The notes: generated by a model from the letters alone, not told the origin. DNA of 64,000 nucleotides from Pseudomonas linyingensis (GCF_900109175.1 NZ_FNZE01000015.1:1-64000); one strand, 5' to 3'; positions 39,334 to 51,641 are shown, counted from the stretch's first letter. Made by a program: numbers and translations.

Positions 39334-39712
39334 GACGACGGCGAGGCGGAAAGGGATGGCGCCAGGGTATTCAGGTCAGACCGGACGGCGCGGGACAGGC
39401 TCGGCGAACAGGTGCGCGAGCTGCCGCGACGCGGCGGCTATTTAACCGTAAAGGCTGCGGGCGCTCAATTGCGCCGTGCTGCAGAGCGGTACTGGGCGTG
39501 CGGGGATGTCGCCGGCATGCGGGCGGTGCGGGGCACAGGGCCTGCGCCGCGGGATTGTTTCAGGCTATAATCCCCGCCCTTTATCACGGCAAGGCCTGTC
39601 GCCGCCCGCGTGTTTGCGGCAGGTCGGCGCCTGGGGCGGCAGCGGTTGCCTGGCAGCCGCGGATCGACCGCCGTGCGGAATTTACGACTGACTTTTGAGA
39701 AGCGAACCGACC
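39334..39712. other. Intergenic region between the cold-shock-domain gene and aspS
   Basis: 379 bp between divergent genes. Apart from the aspS promoter near its right end, I see no gene, repeat or conserved RNA structure. P. aeruginosa, as I recall, has dps in this interval; it is absent here. Confidence 0.6.
39566..39571 (+). promoter_or_regulatory. Consensus -10 box of the aspS promoter
   Basis: A perfect TATAAT stands out in GC-rich DNA 141 bp before the aspS start codon, implying a 5' leader of about 135 nt. The -35 hexamer at the right distance (TGCGCC) is poor, so an activator or GC-rich discriminator control is possible. Confidence 0.6.
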
Positions 39713-41488
39713 ATGATGCGCAGCCACTATTGCGGCCAACTCAACGAAAGCCTGGACGGCCAGGAAGTCACCCTGTGCGGCTGGGTCCATCGCCGTCGCG
39801 ACCACGGCGGGGTGATCTTCCTCGACATCCGCGACCGTGAAGGTCTGGCCCAGGTGGTGTTCGATCCGGATCGCGCCGAGACCTTCGCCAAGGCCGACCG
39901 CGTGCGCAGCGAGTACGTGGTCAAGCTGACCGGCAAGGTGCGCCTGCGTCCGGCCGGTGCGGTCAACCCGAACATGGCCAGCGGCGCCATCGAGGTGCTC
40001 GGCTACGAGCTGGAAGTGCTCAACGAGGCGGAAACCCCGCCGTTCCCGCTCAACGAGTACACCGACGTCGGCGAGGAAACCCGCCTGCGCTACCGCTTCA
40101 TCGATCTGCGTCGCCCGGAGATGGCCGAGAAGCTCAAGCTGCGCTCGAGCATCACCAGCAGCATCCGTCGCTACCTGGACGACAACGGCTTCCTCGACGT
40201 CGAGACGCCGATCCTCACCCGTGCCACTCCGGAAGGCGCGCGCGACTACCTGGTGCCGAGCCGCACCCACGCCGGCAGCTTCTTCGCCCTGCCGCAGTCG
40301 CCGCAGCTGTTCAAGCAGCTGCTGATGGTCGCCGGCTTCGACCGTTACTACCAGATCGCCAAGTGCTTCCGCGACGAGGACCTGCGCGCCGACCGTCAGC
40401 CGGAATTCACCCAGATCGACATCGAGACCAGCTTCCTCGACGAGGCCGACATCATCGGTCTGACCGAGAAGATGATCCGCAAGCTGTTCAAGGAAGTGCT
40501 CGACGTCGAGTTCGGCGAATTCCCGCACATGCCCTACTCCGAGGCCATGCGCCGCTACGGCTCGGACAAGCCGGACCTGCGCATCCCGATGGAACTGGTC
40601 GATGTCGAGGACCAGCTCAAGGATGTGGAGTTCAAGGTGTTCGCCGGCCCGGCCAACGATCCCAAGTGCCGCGTGACCGCCCTGCGCGTCCCTGGCGGCG
40701 CGAGCATGCCGCGCAAGCAGATCGACGACTACACCAAGTTCGTCGGCATCTACGGCGCCAAGGGCCTGGCCTACATCAAGGTCAACGAGCGCGCCAAGGG
40801 CGTCGAAGGCCTGCAGTCGCCGATCGTCAAGAACATCCCGGAAGCCAACCTCAACGTGATCCTCGATCGCGTCGGTGCGGTCGACGGCGACATCGTGTTC
40901 TTCGGCGCCGACAAGGCCAAGATCGTTTCCGAAGCCCTCGGTGCCCTGCGCATCAAGCTCGGTCACGACCTCAACCTGCTGACCTGCCAGTGGGCGCCGA
41001 TGTGGGTGGTCGACTTCCCGATGTTCGAGGAAAACGACGACGGTTCGTTCTCCGCGCTGCACCACCCGTTCACCGCGCCCAAGTGCTCGCCGGAAGAGCT
41101 GGCCGCCAACCCGGGTGCCGCCCTGTCGCGCGCCTACGACATGGTGCTCAACGGCACCGAGCTGGGCGGCGGCTCGATCCGTATCCATCGCAAGGACATG
41201 CAGGAAGCGGTATTCCGCATCCTCGGCATCGACGAGGCCGAGCAGCAGGAGAAGTTCGGCTTCCTGCTCGACGCCCTGAAGTTCGGTGCGCCGCCGCACG
41301 GTGGTCTGGCCTTCGGTCTCGACCGTCTGGTGATGCTGATGACCGGCTCCCATTCGATTCGCGATGTGATCGCCTTCCCGAAAACCCAGAGCGCCGCCTG
41401 CGTGATGACCCAGGCGCCGGGCACCGTGGACAACAAGCAGTTGCGCGAGCTGAACATTCGCCTGCGCGAGCAGCCCAAGGCCGAATAA
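39713..41488 (+). CDS. aspS: Aspartyl-tRNA synthetase (bacterial type, probably Asp/Asn non-discriminating)
   Basis: 591 residues. N-terminal OB-fold anticodon domain ([23 protein letters not shown]), class II motifs 1 ([25 protein letters not shown]), 2 ([25 protein letters not shown]) and 3 ([15 protein letters not shown]), and the bacterial GAD insertion between motifs 2 and 3. In pseudomonads that use GatCAB, this enzyme charges both tRNA(Asp) and tRNA(Asn); that is family knowledge, not visible here. Start at the first of two ATG codons (39713), matching [16 protein letters not shown] of the family. Confidence 0.96.
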   Translation: MMRSHYCGQLNESLDGQEVTLCGWVHRRRDHGGVIFLDIRDREGLAQVVFDPDRAETFAKADRVRSEYVVKLTGKVRLRPAGAVNPNMASGAIEVLGYELEVLNEAETPPFPLNEYTDVGEETRLRYRFIDLRRPEMAEKLKLRSSITSSIRRYLDDNGFLDVETPILTRATPEGARDYLVPSRTHAGSFFALPQSPQLFKQLLMVAGFDRYYQIAKCFRDEDLRADRQPEFTQIDIETSFLDEADIIGLTEKMIRKLFKEVLDVEFGEFPHMPYSEAMRRYGSDKPDLRIPMELVDVEDQLKDVEFKVFAGPANDPKCRVTALRVPGGASMPRKQIDDYTKFVGIYGAKGLAYIKVNERAKGVEGLQSPIVKNIPEANLNVILDRVGAVDGDIVFFGADKAKIVSEALGALRIKLGHDLNLLTCQWAPMWVVDFPMFEENDDGSFSALHHPFTAPKCSPEELAANPGAALSRAYDMVLNGTELGGGSIRIHRKDMQEAVFRILGIDEAEQQEKFGFLLDALKFGAPPHGGLAFGLDRLVMLMTGSHSIRDVIAFPKTQSAACVMTQAPGTVDNKQLRELNIRLREQPKAE

Positions 41489-41496
41489 GTCGCCCC

Positions 41497-41525
41497 GAAG
41501 GAGCCTGGTTATGCCAGGCTCCTTC
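41497..41525 (+). terminator. Hairpin after aspS
   Basis: A perfect 12-bp stem (41497-41508 with 41514-41525) and 5-nt loop, 8 bp after the aspS stop. No T-tract follows, so it may attenuate rather than fully stop transcription into yebC. Confidence 0.55.
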
Positions 41526-41578
41526 AGTTCAGGGGTTGCAAAAGTACAAGATCCACCAGAAACACGACGGAGAGAGTC

Positions 41579-42328
<750 letters not shown>

Positions 42329-42354
42329 GGTCGACGATCCTGCGGGGCATGCAC

Positions 42355-42390
42355 AGCCGGAAGAGTGAATGCTCTTCCGGCTTTGTTTTT
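42355..42390 (+). terminator. Rho-independent terminator after yebC
   Basis: An 11-bp stem (42355-42365 with 42372-42382), a 6-nt loop, then TTGTTTTT, 26 bp after the yebC stop. Confidence 0.88.
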
Positions 42391-42521
42391 GGGAGAGGCG
42401 TCATGGGCCGGCTTGCCGGACGTGACGGCGCGGCATGCTCCACCTATACTCGCGGCTGGATAAATAGACAGTGGCTATCGGTTGTGGCGGGCCACTGCCC
42501 GACTCGGCTGGATGACTCCGC

Positions 42522-43046
42522 ATGACCCTGATTCTCGGCATCGACCCCGGTTCGCGCATCACCGGCTACGGCGTGGTGCGCGACACCGGGCGCGGCTGCG
42601 AGTATGTCGCCTCGGGCTGCATCCGCACCGGCGACGGGCCGTTGCCCGAGCGGCTGCAGAAGGTCTATCGCGGCGTGCGCGAGGTGATCCGCCTGCACGG
42701 CCCGGTGATGCTCGGCATCGAGCAGGTGTTCATGGCGCGCAACGCCGACTCGGCGCTCAAGCTCGGTCAGGCCCGCGGCGCGGCCATCGTCGCGGCGATG
42801 GAGGAGGGGCTGTCGGTCGACGAGTACACCGCCACCCAGGTCAAGCAGGCCATCGTCGGTACCGGCGCGGCGGACAAGCAGCAGGTGCAGTTGATGGTCA
42901 TGCACCTGCTCAAGCTGGTGCAGAAGCCGCAGATCGACGCCTCCGATGCCCTGGCCATCGCCCTCTGCCATGCCCATCACCGGCAGAGCCTGCTTCCCCA
43001 TGGCCTGTCCACCGCGCGCCGGCGCGGCGGGCGGCTGCGTCTCTGA
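42522..43046 (+). CDS. ruvC: Holliday-junction resolvase RuvC
   Basis: 174 residues. The four acidic catalytic residues are visible: Asp8 (LGIDPGSR), Glu67 (GIEQVF), Asp139 and Asp142 (DASDALAIA). It cuts four-way junctions symmetrically after branch migration by RuvAB. ATG at 42522. It heads ruvC-ruvA-ruvB with gaps of 17 and 18 bp, an operon. A TATACT box at 42445-42450 could be its -10. Confidence 0.95.
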   Translation: MTLILGIDPGSRITGYGVVRDTGRGCEYVASGCIRTGDGPLPERLQKVYRGVREVIRLHGPVMLGIEQVFMARNADSALKLGQARGAAIVAAMEEGLSVDEYTATQVKQAIVGTGAADKQQVQLMVMHLLKLVQKPQIDASDALAIALCHAHHRQSLLPHGLSTARRRGGRLRL

Positions 43047-43063
43047 TTGAAGGACAGCACAGC

Positions 43064-43669
43064 ATGATCGGACGCCTGCGCGGCACCCTGGCGGAAAAGC
43101 AACCACCCCACCTGATCGTCGATGTCGGCGGTATCGGCTACGAGCTGGAAGTGCCGATGACCACGCTCTATCGTCTGCCGGCGGTGGGCGAGCCGCTGAC
43201 CCTGCATACCCACCTGGTGGTGCGCGAGGACGCCCATCTGCTCTATGGTTTCTCCAGCAAGCGCGAGCGCGAGCTGTTTCGCGAGCTGATCCGCCTCAAC
43301 GGCGTCGGTCCCAAGCTGGCGCTGGCGCTGATGTCGGCGCTGGAGGTGGACGAGCTGGTGCGCTGCGTGCAGGCGGAGGATACCTCGGCGCTGACCAAGG
43401 TGCCGGGCGTTGGCAAGAAGACCGCCGAGCGCCTGCTGGTCGAACTCAAGGATCGCTTCAAGGTCTGGGAGTCGATGCCGTCGATTGCCCCGCTGGTGGT
43501 GGAACCTGCGCGCGCGGCAGCGGTCTCAAGCGCACAGAGCGATGCGGTGAGCGCCCTGGTGGCCCTCGGCTTCAAGCCAGCGGAGGCCAGTCGCGCCGTC
43601 AGTCTGGTGGACGAGGACGATCTGTCCAGCGAAGAACTGATCCGCCGTGCCCTCAAGGGCATGGCCTGA
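43064..43669 (+). CDS. ruvA: Holliday-junction-binding protein RuvA
   Basis: 201 residues. Domain I ([31 protein letters not shown]) is the OB fold, domain II carries two helix-hairpin-helix motifs ([14 protein letters not shown] and [16 protein letters not shown]), and domain III ([20 protein letters not shown]) contacts RuvB. The tetramer holds the junction open for RuvB. ATG at 43064. Confidence 0.95.
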   Translation: MIGRLRGTLAEKQPPHLIVDVGGIGYELEVPMTTLYRLPAVGEPLTLHTHLVVREDAHLLYGFSSKRERELFRELIRLNGVGPKLALALMSALEVDELVRCVQAEDTSALTKVPGVGKKTAERLLVELKDRFKVWESMPSIAPLVVEPARAAAVSSAQSDAVSALVALGFKPAEASRAVSLVDEDDLSSEELIRRALKGMA

Positions 43670-43687
43670 ACCCGTGGATGACCCCAG

Positions 43688-44737
<1,050 letters not shown>

Positions 44738-44790
44738 CGGAAAAAATAGTTGCCACGGCCGTTGGCAACCGGAGGAGCCGAGACTAGAGT

Positions 44791-45234
44791 ATGCGCGCGC
44801 AACACGAGGGACAGCCGTTCACCCATGCCTGTCGGGTCTATTACGAAGACACCGACGCGGGCGGCGTCGTCTATTACGTCAATTACCTCAAGTTCATGGA
44901 GCGGGCTCGCACCGAATGGTTGCGCGCACTGGGCTGTGCCCAGTCGCAACTGGCGGCGGAGAACCTGCTGTTCGTCGTGCATTCGGCCGAGGCGCGCTAC
45001 CTGGCGCCGGCGCGGCTGGACGACGAGCTGCGGGTCAGTGCCGAAATCATCGAGCTCAACCGTGCCAGCCTGCGCTTTCGTCAGCAGGTGTGGCGGACAA
45101 GCGATGCGACGCTGCTCTGTGAAGGGCAGATCATGGTGGCCTGTGTGCGCGCCGACAGTTTCAAACCCCGGGCCATACCCGAAGCGCTGCGTGCAGCCTT
45201 CGCTGGCGCGGGTCTATCCCCTGCAGGAGAGTAA
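44791..45234 (+). CDS. ybgC: YbgC acyl-CoA thioesterase of the Tol-Pal operon
   Basis: 147 residues, hotdog fold. The active-site loop [19 protein letters not shown] contains the catalytic Asp22. YbgC hydrolyses acyl-CoA or acyl-ACP thioesters and is linked with phospholipid enzymes; its constant place ahead of tolQ suggests a role in envelope lipid balance. It ends 2 bp before the tolQ start, so it is the first gene of the tol operon here. Confidence 0.93.
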   Translation: MRAQHEGQPFTHACRVYYEDTDAGGVVYYVNYLKFMERARTEWLRALGCAQSQLAAENLLFVVHSAEARYLAPARLDDELRVSAEIIELNRASLRFRQQVWRTSDATLLCEGQIMVACVRADSFKPRAIPEALRAAFAGAGLSPAGE

Positions 45235-45236
45235 GC

Positions 45237-45932
45237 GTGGAAGCCAACGCCGTTGACCATATGTCCATGTGGAGCCTGATCAGCAATGCCAGTTTCGTGG
45301 TGCAACTGGTGATGCTGATCCTGGTGGCTGCCTCGGTCACTTCGTGGATCATGATTTTCCAGCGCAGCGCCCTGCTGCGTGCCGCCAAGCGCGGGCTGGA
45401 TACCTTCGAGGAGCGCTTCTGGTCGGGCATCGACCTGTCCAAGCTGTATCGCCAGGCCGGCAGCAACCCCGACCCGGACTCCGGTGTCGAGCAGATATTC
45501 CGTGCCGGCTTCAAGGAGTTCTCGCGCCTGCGCCAGCAGCCGGGGGTCGACCCGGATGCGGTGATGGACGGCGTCAACCGCGCCATGCGCGTGGCGATCT
45601 CGCGCGAGGAAGAGAAGCTCGAGCAGAGCCTGCCGTTCCTCGCCACCGTCGGTTCCACCAGTCCCTATATCGGCCTGTTCGGTACCGTGTGGGGGATCAT
45701 GAACTCGTTCCGCGGCCTGGCCCAGGTGCAGCAGGCGACCCTCGCCACCGTGGCGCCGGGTATCGCCGAGGCGCTGATCGCCACCGCCATCGGCCTGTTC
45801 GCCGCCATTCCGGCGGTCATCGCCTACAACCGCTTCGCAGCCCGCGGCGAGATGTTCATCGGCCGCTACTACACCTTCGCCGATGAGTTCCAGGCCATCC
45901 TGCATCGCAAGGTGCACACCTCGGACGACTGA
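45237..45932 (+). CDS. tolQ: TolQ, proton-channel subunit of the Tol-Pal motor
   Basis: 231 residues with three TM helices: ~18-40 (VVQLVMLILVAASVTSWIMIF), ~137-160 (SPYIGLFGTVWGIMNSFRGL) and ~170-195 (AEALIATAIGLFAAIPAVIAY). Homologue of ExbB and MotA. Pentamers around TolR couple the proton gradient to TolA. GTG start at 45237, two bases after the ybgC stop, with GGAG upstream. Confidence 0.95.
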   Translation: MEANAVDHMSMWSLISNASFVVQLVMLILVAASVTSWIMIFQRSALLRAAKRGLDTFEERFWSGIDLSKLYRQAGSNPDPDSGVEQIFRAGFKEFSRLRQQPGVDPDAVMDGVNRAMRVAISREEEKLEQSLPFLATVGSTSPYIGLFGTVWGIMNSFRGLAQVQQATLATVAPGIAEALIATAIGLFAAIPAVIAYNRFAARGEMFIGRYYTFADEFQAILHRKVHTSDD

Positions 45933-45940
45933 GACCCCTC

Positions 45941-46393
45941 ATGGCCAGAATTCGCAACAGACGCAAGCCGGTCGCCGAGATGAACGTCGTGCCCTATATC
46001 GACGTGATGCTGGTGCTGCTGGTGATCTTCATGGTGACCGCGCCGATGCTCAACCAGGGGGTCAAGGTCGACCTGCCCAAGGTGGGCAGCGAGGCGTTGC
46101 CGCAGGACAACAACGCCCAGGTACTGACCATCTCGATCAAGGCCGACAAGACCTATTACTGGAACATGGGTAGCGAGGTCGATACCGACACCGTGCAGGA
46201 CAGCGCCCTGACCCTGGAGCAGATGACCCAGGCGGTGACCGCGATCATGAACCAGAGTCGGAGTCAGGGTAAACAGGTCCAGGTCTTCGTCCGCGGTGAC
46301 AAGGCGGTTGACTACGGCGCGGTGATGGCGGCCATGGGCGGTCTGCAACAGGCTGGCGTGGGCAACGTCGGGCTGATTACCGAGGCGCCCTGA
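45941..46393 (+). CDS. tolR: TolR, ion-channel subunit of the Tol-Pal motor
   Basis: 150 residues. A single TM helix carries the proton-binding Asp (NVVPYIDVMLVLLVIFMVTAPML), followed by a periplasmic ExbD/TolR domain. It starts 8 bp after tolQ, and its stop overlaps the tolA start by one base (TGATG). Confidence 0.95.
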   Translation: MARIRNRRKPVAEMNVVPYIDVMLVLLVIFMVTAPMLNQGVKVDLPKVGSEALPQDNNAQVLTISIKADKTYYWNMGSEVDTDTVQDSALTLEQMTQAVTAIMNQSRSQGKQVQVFVRGDKAVDYGAVMAAMGGLQQAGVGNVGLITEAP

Positions 46394-47442
46394 TGCAGCA
46401 GCGTGAGCGCTCTTCCCCGGAAAGCTATTTTTGGCCGACCATCTGGGCAGTGGGTCTGCACGTCCTGATCTTTGCCATGCTGTTCGTCAGCTTCTCGATG
46501 ACCCCGGAACTGCCGCCGTCGCGGCCGATCGTGCAGGCGACCCTGTACCAGCTCAAGTCGCAGAGCCAGGCGACCGTGCAGACCAACCAGAAAATTGCCG
46601 GCGAGGCGAAGAAGACTGCGGCGCCGCAGTACGAAACCGAGCAGATGGAGCAGAAGAAGGTCGAGCAGCAGCGACTGGCGGCGGCCAAGGCGGCGGAGCA
46701 AAAGAGGGCCGAAGAGGCTCGAAAGACCGAGCAGGCCAAGGCCGCCGAGGCGCAGAAGCAGAAGGAAGTCGCTGCAGCCAAGGCCAAGACGGAAGCTGAG
46801 AAGAAGGCCGCCGAGCAGAAGCAACAGGCCGACATCGCCAAGAAGAAGGCTGCCGAGGAAGCGGCGAAGAAGAAGGCGGCAGACGAGGCGGCCAAGAAAA
46901 AGGCAGCGGAAGAGGCGGCGAAGAAGAAAGCCGCCGAGGATGCCAAGAAGAAGGCAGCCGAGGAAGCGAAGAAAAAGGCTGCAGCCGATGCCGCGAAGAG
47001 CAAGGCGGCCGAGGACGCGAAGAAGAAAGCCGCGGCCGATGCTTCTCGCAAGGCCACGGAAGACAAGAAAGCGGCTGCGCTGGCCGAGCTGCTGGCCGAC
47101 GATGTGCAGCACCAGCAGGCGCTGGCTGACAGCGTCGGCGACCAGGTGGCCGGCAACCTGGATGACCTGATCATCAATCTGGTCAGCCAGCAGTGGCGGC
47201 GTCCGCCGTCGGCACGCAACGGCATGAGCGTGGAAGTGCTGATCCAGATGCTGCCCGACGGCACCATCACCAACGCACGTGTGAATCGCTCCAGCGGTGA
47301 TACGGCCTTCGACAACTCGGCAGTTGCCGCAGTGCGCAATGTCGGTCGTATCCCCGAGCTGCAGCAGCTGGACCGCGCGACCTTCGACAAGATGTATCGT
47401 CAGCGTCGCATGATATTCAAACCGGAGGACTTGAGCCTGTGA
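46393..47442 (+). CDS. tolA: TolA, trans-periplasmic energy transducer
   Basis: 349 residues. An N-terminal TM helix (~14-35, [21 protein letters not shown]) anchors it to TolQR. A long Ala/Lys/Glu-rich helical domain (~60-235), full of [14 protein letters not shown]-type repeats, spans the periplasm. The C-terminal globular domain (~240-349, [31 protein letters not shown]) binds TolB and Pal. The repeats are also repetitive in DNA and could vary in number between strains. It overlaps tolB by 4 nt. Confidence 0.95.
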   Translation: MQQRERSSPESYFWPTIWAVGLHVLIFAMLFVSFSMTPELPPSRPIVQATLYQLKSQSQATVQTNQKIAGEAKKTAAPQYETEQMEQKKVEQQRLAAAKAAEQKRAEEARKTEQAKAAEAQKQKEVAAAKAKTEAEKKAAEQKQQADIAKKKAAEEAAKKKAADEAAKKKAAEEAAKKKAAEDAKKKAAEEAKKKAAADAAKSKAAEDAKKKAAADASRKATEDKKAAALAELLADDVQHQQALADSVGDQVAGNLDDLIINLVSQQWRRPPSARNGMSVEVLIQMLPDGTITNARVNRSSGDTAFDNSAVAAVRNVGRIPELQQLDRATFDKMYRQRRMIFKPEDLSL

Positions 47443-48740
47443 ACACCCTGATCCGCATGGCCCTACTGGGCCTGGCGCTGCTCGCCGGTGTGGCGAAAGC
47501 GGCCGACCCGCTGGTGGTTTCCAGCGGTACCGATCGCGCCATCCCGATTGCCGTGGTGCCGTTCGGCTCGCAGGGCGGCGCCGTGCTGCCCGAGGACATG
47601 GCCGAGATCATCGGCAAGGACCTGCGCAACTCCGGCTACTTCGAGCCGATCCCGCGCCAGAACATGATCAGCCTGCCGAGCCAGGCCAGCGAGGTCATCT
47701 ACCGTGACTGGAAGGCGCTGGGCGCCCAGTACGTGCTCACCGGCAGCATGGTACCCAACGGTGGCGGCGTGCAGATCCAGTACGCGCTGTTCAACGTCAC
47801 CACCGAGCAGCAGATGCTCACCGGCAGCGTCGGCGGCACGACGGCCCAATTGCGCGACATGGCGCACTACATCGCCGACCAGTCGTTCGAGAAGCTCACC
47901 GGCATCAAGGGCGCCTTCTCGACCCGCATGCTCTACGTCACCGCCGAACGCTTCTCTGCCAACAACACCCGTTACACCCTGCAGCGCTCCGACTATGACG
48001 GCGCGCGGGCGGTGACCCTGTTGCAGTCGCGCGAACCGATCCTGTCGCCGAGCTTCGCGCCGGATGGCCGCCGGGTGGCCTACGTGTCGTTCGAGCAGCA
48101 GCGTCCGCGGATCTTCGTCCAGCACATCGACACCGGCCGCCGCGAGCAGATCACCAACTTCGAGGGCCTCAACGGCGCCCCGGCCTGGTCGCCGGACGGC
48201 AATCGCCTGGCCTTCGTGCTGTCGCGCGACGGCAACCCGGAGATCTACGTGATGGACATGGGCAGCCGTCAGGTGCGCCGCGTGACCAATAGCCCGGCCA
48301 TCGATACCGAGCCCTTCTGGGGCAAGGACGGCCAGACCATCTACTTCACCTCGGATCGTGGCGGCAAGCCGCAGATCTACAAGACCGGCCTCGGTGGTGG
48401 TGTCGAGCGGGTGACCTTCGTCGGCAACTACAACGCCAACCCGAAGCTGTCCGCGGATGAACGCACCCTTGTCATGATCCACCGCCAGGATGGTTTCACC
48501 GTGTTCAAGGTGGCTGCCATGGACCTGCAGCGTGGTGGTGCCCCGCGCATCCTCTCCGGCGAGACCAGTCTGGACGAGTCGCCCACTGTTGCGCCCAATG
48601 GCACCATGCTAATCTACGCCACCCGCCAACAGGGCAGGGGGGTGCTCATGCTCGTGTCCACCAATGGTCGCGTACGGCTCCCGCTTCCTGTCGCTCAGGG
48701 CGAAGTCCGTGAGCCTTCCTGGTCTCCCTATCTGAACTGA
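47439..48740 (+). CDS. tolB: TolB, periplasmic beta-propeller of the Tol-Pal system
   Basis: 433 residues with a signal peptide (to about residue 21, [10 protein letters not shown]). An N-terminal domain (47-170) is followed by WD40-like propeller blades with the repeated form SPDGxxxAYVS ([26 protein letters not shown]). It binds Pal and TolA. GTG start at 47439 within the tolA stop region (GTGA overlap) shows translational coupling. Confidence 0.95.
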   Translation: MNTLIRMALLGLALLAGVAKAADPLVVSSGTDRAIPIAVVPFGSQGGAVLPEDMAEIIGKDLRNSGYFEPIPRQNMISLPSQASEVIYRDWKALGAQYVLTGSMVPNGGGVQIQYALFNVTTEQQMLTGSVGGTTAQLRDMAHYIADQSFEKLTGIKGAFSTRMLYVTAERFSANNTRYTLQRSDYDGARAVTLLQSREPILSPSFAPDGRRVAYVSFEQQRPRIFVQHIDTGRREQITNFEGLNGAPAWSPDGNRLAFVLSRDGNPEIYVMDMGSRQVRRVTNSPAIDTEPFWGKDGQTIYFTSDRGGKPQIYKTGLGGGVERVTFVGNYNANPKLSADERTLVMIHRQDGFTVFKVAAMDLQRGGAPRILSGETSLDESPTVAPNGTMLIYATRQQGRGVLMLVSTNGRVRLPLPVAQGEVREPSWSPYLN

Positions 48741-48769
48741 CGGCGGCTGCCAACTGCTCGTTTCAATAC

Positions 48770-48796
48770 GTTGTTTTGAACATGTTGTTTTGAACA
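48770..48796 (+). repeat. Two-copy direct repeat upstream of oprL
   Basis: GTTGTTTTGAACA occurs at 48770-48782 and again at 48784-48796, a 14-bp period, 20-46 bp before the oprL start codon. AT-rich and in the oprL leader or promoter. Confidence 0.8.
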
Positions 48797-48815
48797 CACA
48801 CTGGGGTTTTAAAAG

Positions 48816-49316
48816 ATGGAAATGCTGAAAATCGGCAAATTTGCTGCGCTGGCTCTGGCTATGGCAGTTGCCGTAGGTTGCTCCTCCAAGGGCGGTGATG
48901 CTGCTGGCGAAGGTGCAGTCGATCCGAACGCTGGCTACGGTGCCAACACCGGTGCCGTCGATGGCAGCCTGAACGGTGAAGAGGCGGCCCTGCGCGCCAT
49001 CACCACCTTCTTCTTCGAGTACGACAGCTCCGACCTGAAGCCGGAAGCCATGCGCGCTCTGGACGTTCACGCTCGCGACCTGCAGTCCAACGGCGCTCGC
49101 GTCGTCCTGGAAGGCCACGCTGACGAGCGCGGCACCCGCGAGTACAACATGGCTCTGGGCGAGCGTCGCGCCAAGGCCGTTCAGCGCTACCTGGTGCTGC
49201 AGGGCGTGTCCCCGGCCCAGCTGGAGCTGGTGTCCTACGGTGAAGAGCGTCCGATGGCCATGGGCACCAGCGAAGAGAGCTGGGCGCAGAACCGTCGCGT
49301 CGAACTGAAGAAGTAA
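48816..49316 (+). CDS. oprL: OprL/Pal peptidoglycan-associated lipoprotein
   Basis: 166 residues. Lipobox VAVGC with lipidated Cys22, a Gly/Asp-rich linker, then an OmpA-like peptidoglycan-binding domain ([42 protein letters not shown]). It anchors the outer membrane to peptidoglycan and is recycled to the septum by TolQRAB. A 75-bp gap after tolB with AT-rich repeats suggests an additional promoter for this abundant protein. Confidence 0.96.
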   Translation: MEMLKIGKFAALALAMAVAVGCSSKGGDAAGEGAVDPNAGYGANTGAVDGSLNGEEAALRAITTFFFEYDSSDLKPEAMRALDVHARDLQSNGARVVLEGHADERGTREYNMALGERRAKAVQRYLVLQGVSPAQLELVSYGEERPMAMGTSEESWAQNRRVELKK

Positions 49317-49322
49317 CAAGCC

Positions 49323-50120
49323 ATGCGCAAGCACTCCCGTCTCCTGTTCCTGCTGGCTTTGGCCGCACCCTTCGCGACCTGGGCCCAGGTGCCCGTCATC
49401 GAGGGTGGCAACGGTTATCCGCCGTCCGGCTATGGAGCCACGGGAGCTGCTTATGCCGGTGGGGCGGTAACCCCCGCTCCTACCTCGGCCCAAGGTGAGC
49501 TCTTCCTGCAGCTGCAACAGCTGCAGGAAGAGGTTGCCCGCCTGCGCGGTACCCTGGAAGAGCAGCAGTACGAAATCCAGCGTCTCAAGCAGGAAAGCCT
49601 CGAGCGTTACCAGGATCTCGACGGCCGTCTGTCCTCCGTGGGCCAGGCGCCGGCACCGGCTCCTGTTGTCCCGGCGGCAAACGGCTCCCAGGCCGCAGCG
49701 CCTGTCGCGCCGGCTGCGCCAGCCAATGGCGCCCCGGGTGATCCGGCCAAGGAAAAACTGTTCTACGATGCCGCCTTCGACCTGATCAAGGCGAAGGATT
49801 TTGCCAAGGCCGATCAGGCCTTCAGCGCATTCCTGCGCAAGTATCCGACCAGTCAGTACGCCGGCAACGCGCAGTACTGGCTGGGTGAAGTGAAGCTCGC
49901 CCAGGGCGATCTGCAGGGCGCCGGGCGTGCCTTTGCCCAGGTCAGCCAGGGTTACCCGAACCACCAGAAGGTGGCCGACTCGCTGTACAAGCTCGCCGAT
50001 GTCGAGCAGCGCCTCGGTAACCCCGACAAGGCGCGCGGCATCCTGCAGCAGGTGATTGCCCAGTATCCTGGCACTTCGGCGGCCCAGTTGGCCCAGCGCG
50101 ATCTCGCCCGGCTGCCCTGA
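49323..50120 (+). CDS. cpoB: CpoB (YbgF), periplasmic TPR coordinator of Tol-Pal and peptidoglycan synthesis
   Basis: 265 residues with a signal peptide (MRKHSRLLFLLALAAPFATWAQ), a trimerising coiled coil (~58-100, ELFLQLQQLQEEVARLR), a Pro/Ala linker and a C-terminal TPR domain (~140-265, YDAAFDLIKAKDFAKADQAFSAFLRKYP). In E. coli CpoB links PBP1b activity to Tol energy at the division site. It starts 6 bp after oprL and closes the operon, followed by a strong terminator. Confidence 0.94.
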   Translation: MRKHSRLLFLLALAAPFATWAQVPVIEGGNGYPPSGYGATGAAYAGGAVTPAPTSAQGELFLQLQQLQEEVARLRGTLEEQQYEIQRLKQESLERYQDLDGRLSSVGQAPAPAPVVPAANGSQAAAPVAPAAPANGAPGDPAKEKLFYDAAFDLIKAKDFAKADQAFSAFLRKYPTSQYAGNAQYWLGEVKLAQGDLQGAGRAFAQVSQGYPNHQKVADSLYKLADVEQRLGNPDKARGILQQVIAQYPGTSAAQLAQRDLARLP

Positions 50121-50141
50121 GCGCCGCCTGCTGTACCGAGG

Positions 50142-50167
50142 AAACCCGCGCCCGGCGCGGGTTTTTT
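50142..50167 (+). terminator. Rho-independent terminator of the tol-pal operon
   Basis: A 10-bp stem (50142-50151 with 50155-50164), a 3-nt loop and T6, 21 bp after the cpoB stop. Confidence 0.9.
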
Positions 50168-50242
50168 CGTTAAACTCGCACTCCTTTTTCCACTTCCTGC
50201 AACGGAGGCGGATGGCCTGTTTCGCCATCACGCCCGGGGCTT

Positions 50243-50890
50243 ATGAACCAGACTCTGCGCATCACCGAAATCTTCCATTCGCTGCAGGGGGAAACACGTA
50301 CCGTCGGCCTGCCGACCGTGTTCGTGCGCCTGACCGGCTGTCCCCTGCGCTGTCAGTACTGCGATACCGCCTACGCGTTCAGTGGTGGCGAGGTCATGAC
50401 CCTCGAACAGATCCTCGCCCAGGTCGCCAGCTACAAGCCGCGCTACGTCTGCGTGACCGGCGGTGAGCCGCTGGCGCAGCCGAACTGCATTCCGCTGCTC
50501 GAGGCGCTGTGCGACGCCGGCTACCAGGTGTCGCTGGAGACCAGTGGCGCCCTGGATATCGCGCCGGTGGATACCCGGGTCAGCCGGGTGGTCGACCTGA
50601 AAACCCCGGGATCGGCGGAGGTGGGCCGCAATCGCTATGAGAACATGGCCGAGCTGACCGGCAACGATCAGGTCAAGTTCGTCATCTGTTCGCGTGAGGA
50701 CTACGACTGGGCAGTCTCCAAGATCATCGAGTACCGCCTCGACCAGCGTGCCGGCGAGCTGCTGATGTCGCCCAGCCACCACGAGCTGGAGGCACGCAGC
50801 CTGGCCGAGTGGATCATCGCCGACAACCTGCCGGTACGCCTGCAGCTGCAGCTGCACAAGTACCTGTGGAACGACGAGCCCGGCCACTGA
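50243..50890 (+). CDS. queE: QueE, 7-carboxy-7-deazaguanine synthase
   Basis: 215 residues, radical SAM. The [4Fe-4S] cysteines are Cys33, Cys37 and Cys40 (CPLRCQYC), and SAM contacts follow in VTGGEPLAQ. It converts 6-carboxytetrahydropterin to CDG, the second-last precursor step to preQ0 and queuosine. It is followed by queC after 17 bp. No riboswitch was recognised in the 75-nt space after the preceding terminator. Confidence 0.95.
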   Translation: MNQTLRITEIFHSLQGETRTVGLPTVFVRLTGCPLRCQYCDTAYAFSGGEVMTLEQILAQVASYKPRYVCVTGGEPLAQPNCIPLLEALCDAGYQVSLETSGALDIAPVDTRVSRVVDLKTPGSAEVGRNRYENMAELTGNDQVKFVICSREDYDWAVSKIIEYRLDQRAGELLMSPSHHELEARSLAEWIIADNLPVRLQLQLHKYLWNDEPGH

Positions 50891-50907
50891 TCGCGAGGAG
50901 CATCGAC

Positions 50908-51582
50908 ATGACTGACAAGAAAGCAGTAATCCTGCTCTCCGGCGGCCTCGACTCCGCCACCGTGCTGGCCATGGCCCTTGCCGAGGGCTATGCCTGCTAC
51001 ACCATGAGCTTCGACTACGGTCAACGTCACCGCGCCGAGCTGCAGGCGGCCGAGCGGGTAGCGCGCCAGCTGGGGGCGGTCGAGCACAAGGTGGTCGGCA
51101 TCGACCTCAACGGTATCGGCGGCTCGGCGCTGACCGACGACAGCATCGCCGTGCCGGAAGAGCCGGGCGAGGGCATCCCGGTGACCTATGTGCCGGCGCG
51201 CAACACCCTGTTCCTCTCGCTGGCGCTGGGCTGGGCTGAGGTGCTGGGCGCCCGCGATATCTTCATCGGCGTCAATGCGGTGGACTACTCGGGCTATCCG
51301 GACTGTCGGCCGGAGTTCATCACTGCCTTCGAGCGCCTGGCCAATCTGGCCACCAAGGCCGGCGTGGAGGGCGAGGGCTTTCGCATCCGGGCGCCGCTGC
51401 AGTACCTGTCCAAGGCGCAGATCATCGAGGCGGGGCTGACCCGCGGCGTGGATTTCGCCCTGACGGTCTCCTGCTATCAGGCCGATGCCGACGGCCGCGC
51501 CTGTGGCCGCTGCGACAGCTGCCGTCTGCGTGCTGAAGGCTTCCGCGCCGCCGGGGTTGCCGATCCGACCCGCTATGTTTGA
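50908..51582 (+). CDS. queC: QueC, 7-cyano-7-deazaguanine (preQ0) synthase
   Basis: 224 residues. The N-type ATP pyrophosphatase loop SGGLDS is at 11-16, and the C-terminal zinc site has Cys-x9-Cys-x2-Cys-x2-Cys ([17 protein letters not shown]). It turns CDG into preQ0 using ammonia and ATP. ATG at 50908 has GAGGAG upstream; the in-frame extension into queE is rejected. Confidence 0.95.
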   Translation: MTDKKAVILLSGGLDSATVLAMALAEGYACYTMSFDYGQRHRAELQAAERVARQLGAVEHKVVGIDLNGIGGSALTDDSIAVPEEPGEGIPVTYVPARNTLFLSLALGWAEVLGARDIFIGVNAVDYSGYPDCRPEFITAFERLANLATKAGVEGEGFRIRAPLQYLSKAQIIEAGLTRGVDFALTVSCYQADADGRACGRCDSCRLRAEGFRAAGVADPTRYV

Positions 51583-51601
51583 AATTATTTGCCTTGGGGT
51601 G

Positions 51602-51629
51602 TTGTATTTCCGTTAGAAATCAGTAATAT
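51602..51629 (+). promoter_or_regulatory. Promoter of the tRNA-Lys gene
   Basis: TTGTAT (51602-51607), a 16-bp spacer and TAATAT (51624-51629) in an AT-rich stretch just upstream of the tRNA; predicted start a few bases before 51642. Confidence 0.55.
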
Positions 51630-51641
51630 ACACACCAAGTT

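Noticed and set aside
44749-44769. Terminator between ruvB and ybgC
   Set aside because: Only a 7-bp repeat without a T-run; too weak to call.
46800-47060. Repeats in tolA as a possible CRISPR or other array
   Set aside because: They encode the helical KKKAAEE domain and lack regular spacers.
46312-47112. Leu/Arg-rich minus-strand frame opposite tolA
   Set aside because: Mirror of the Ala/Lys repeats of TolA; no independent evidence.
50168-50242. preQ1 or other riboswitch upstream of queE
   Set aside because: No recognisable aptamer core in the short leader.
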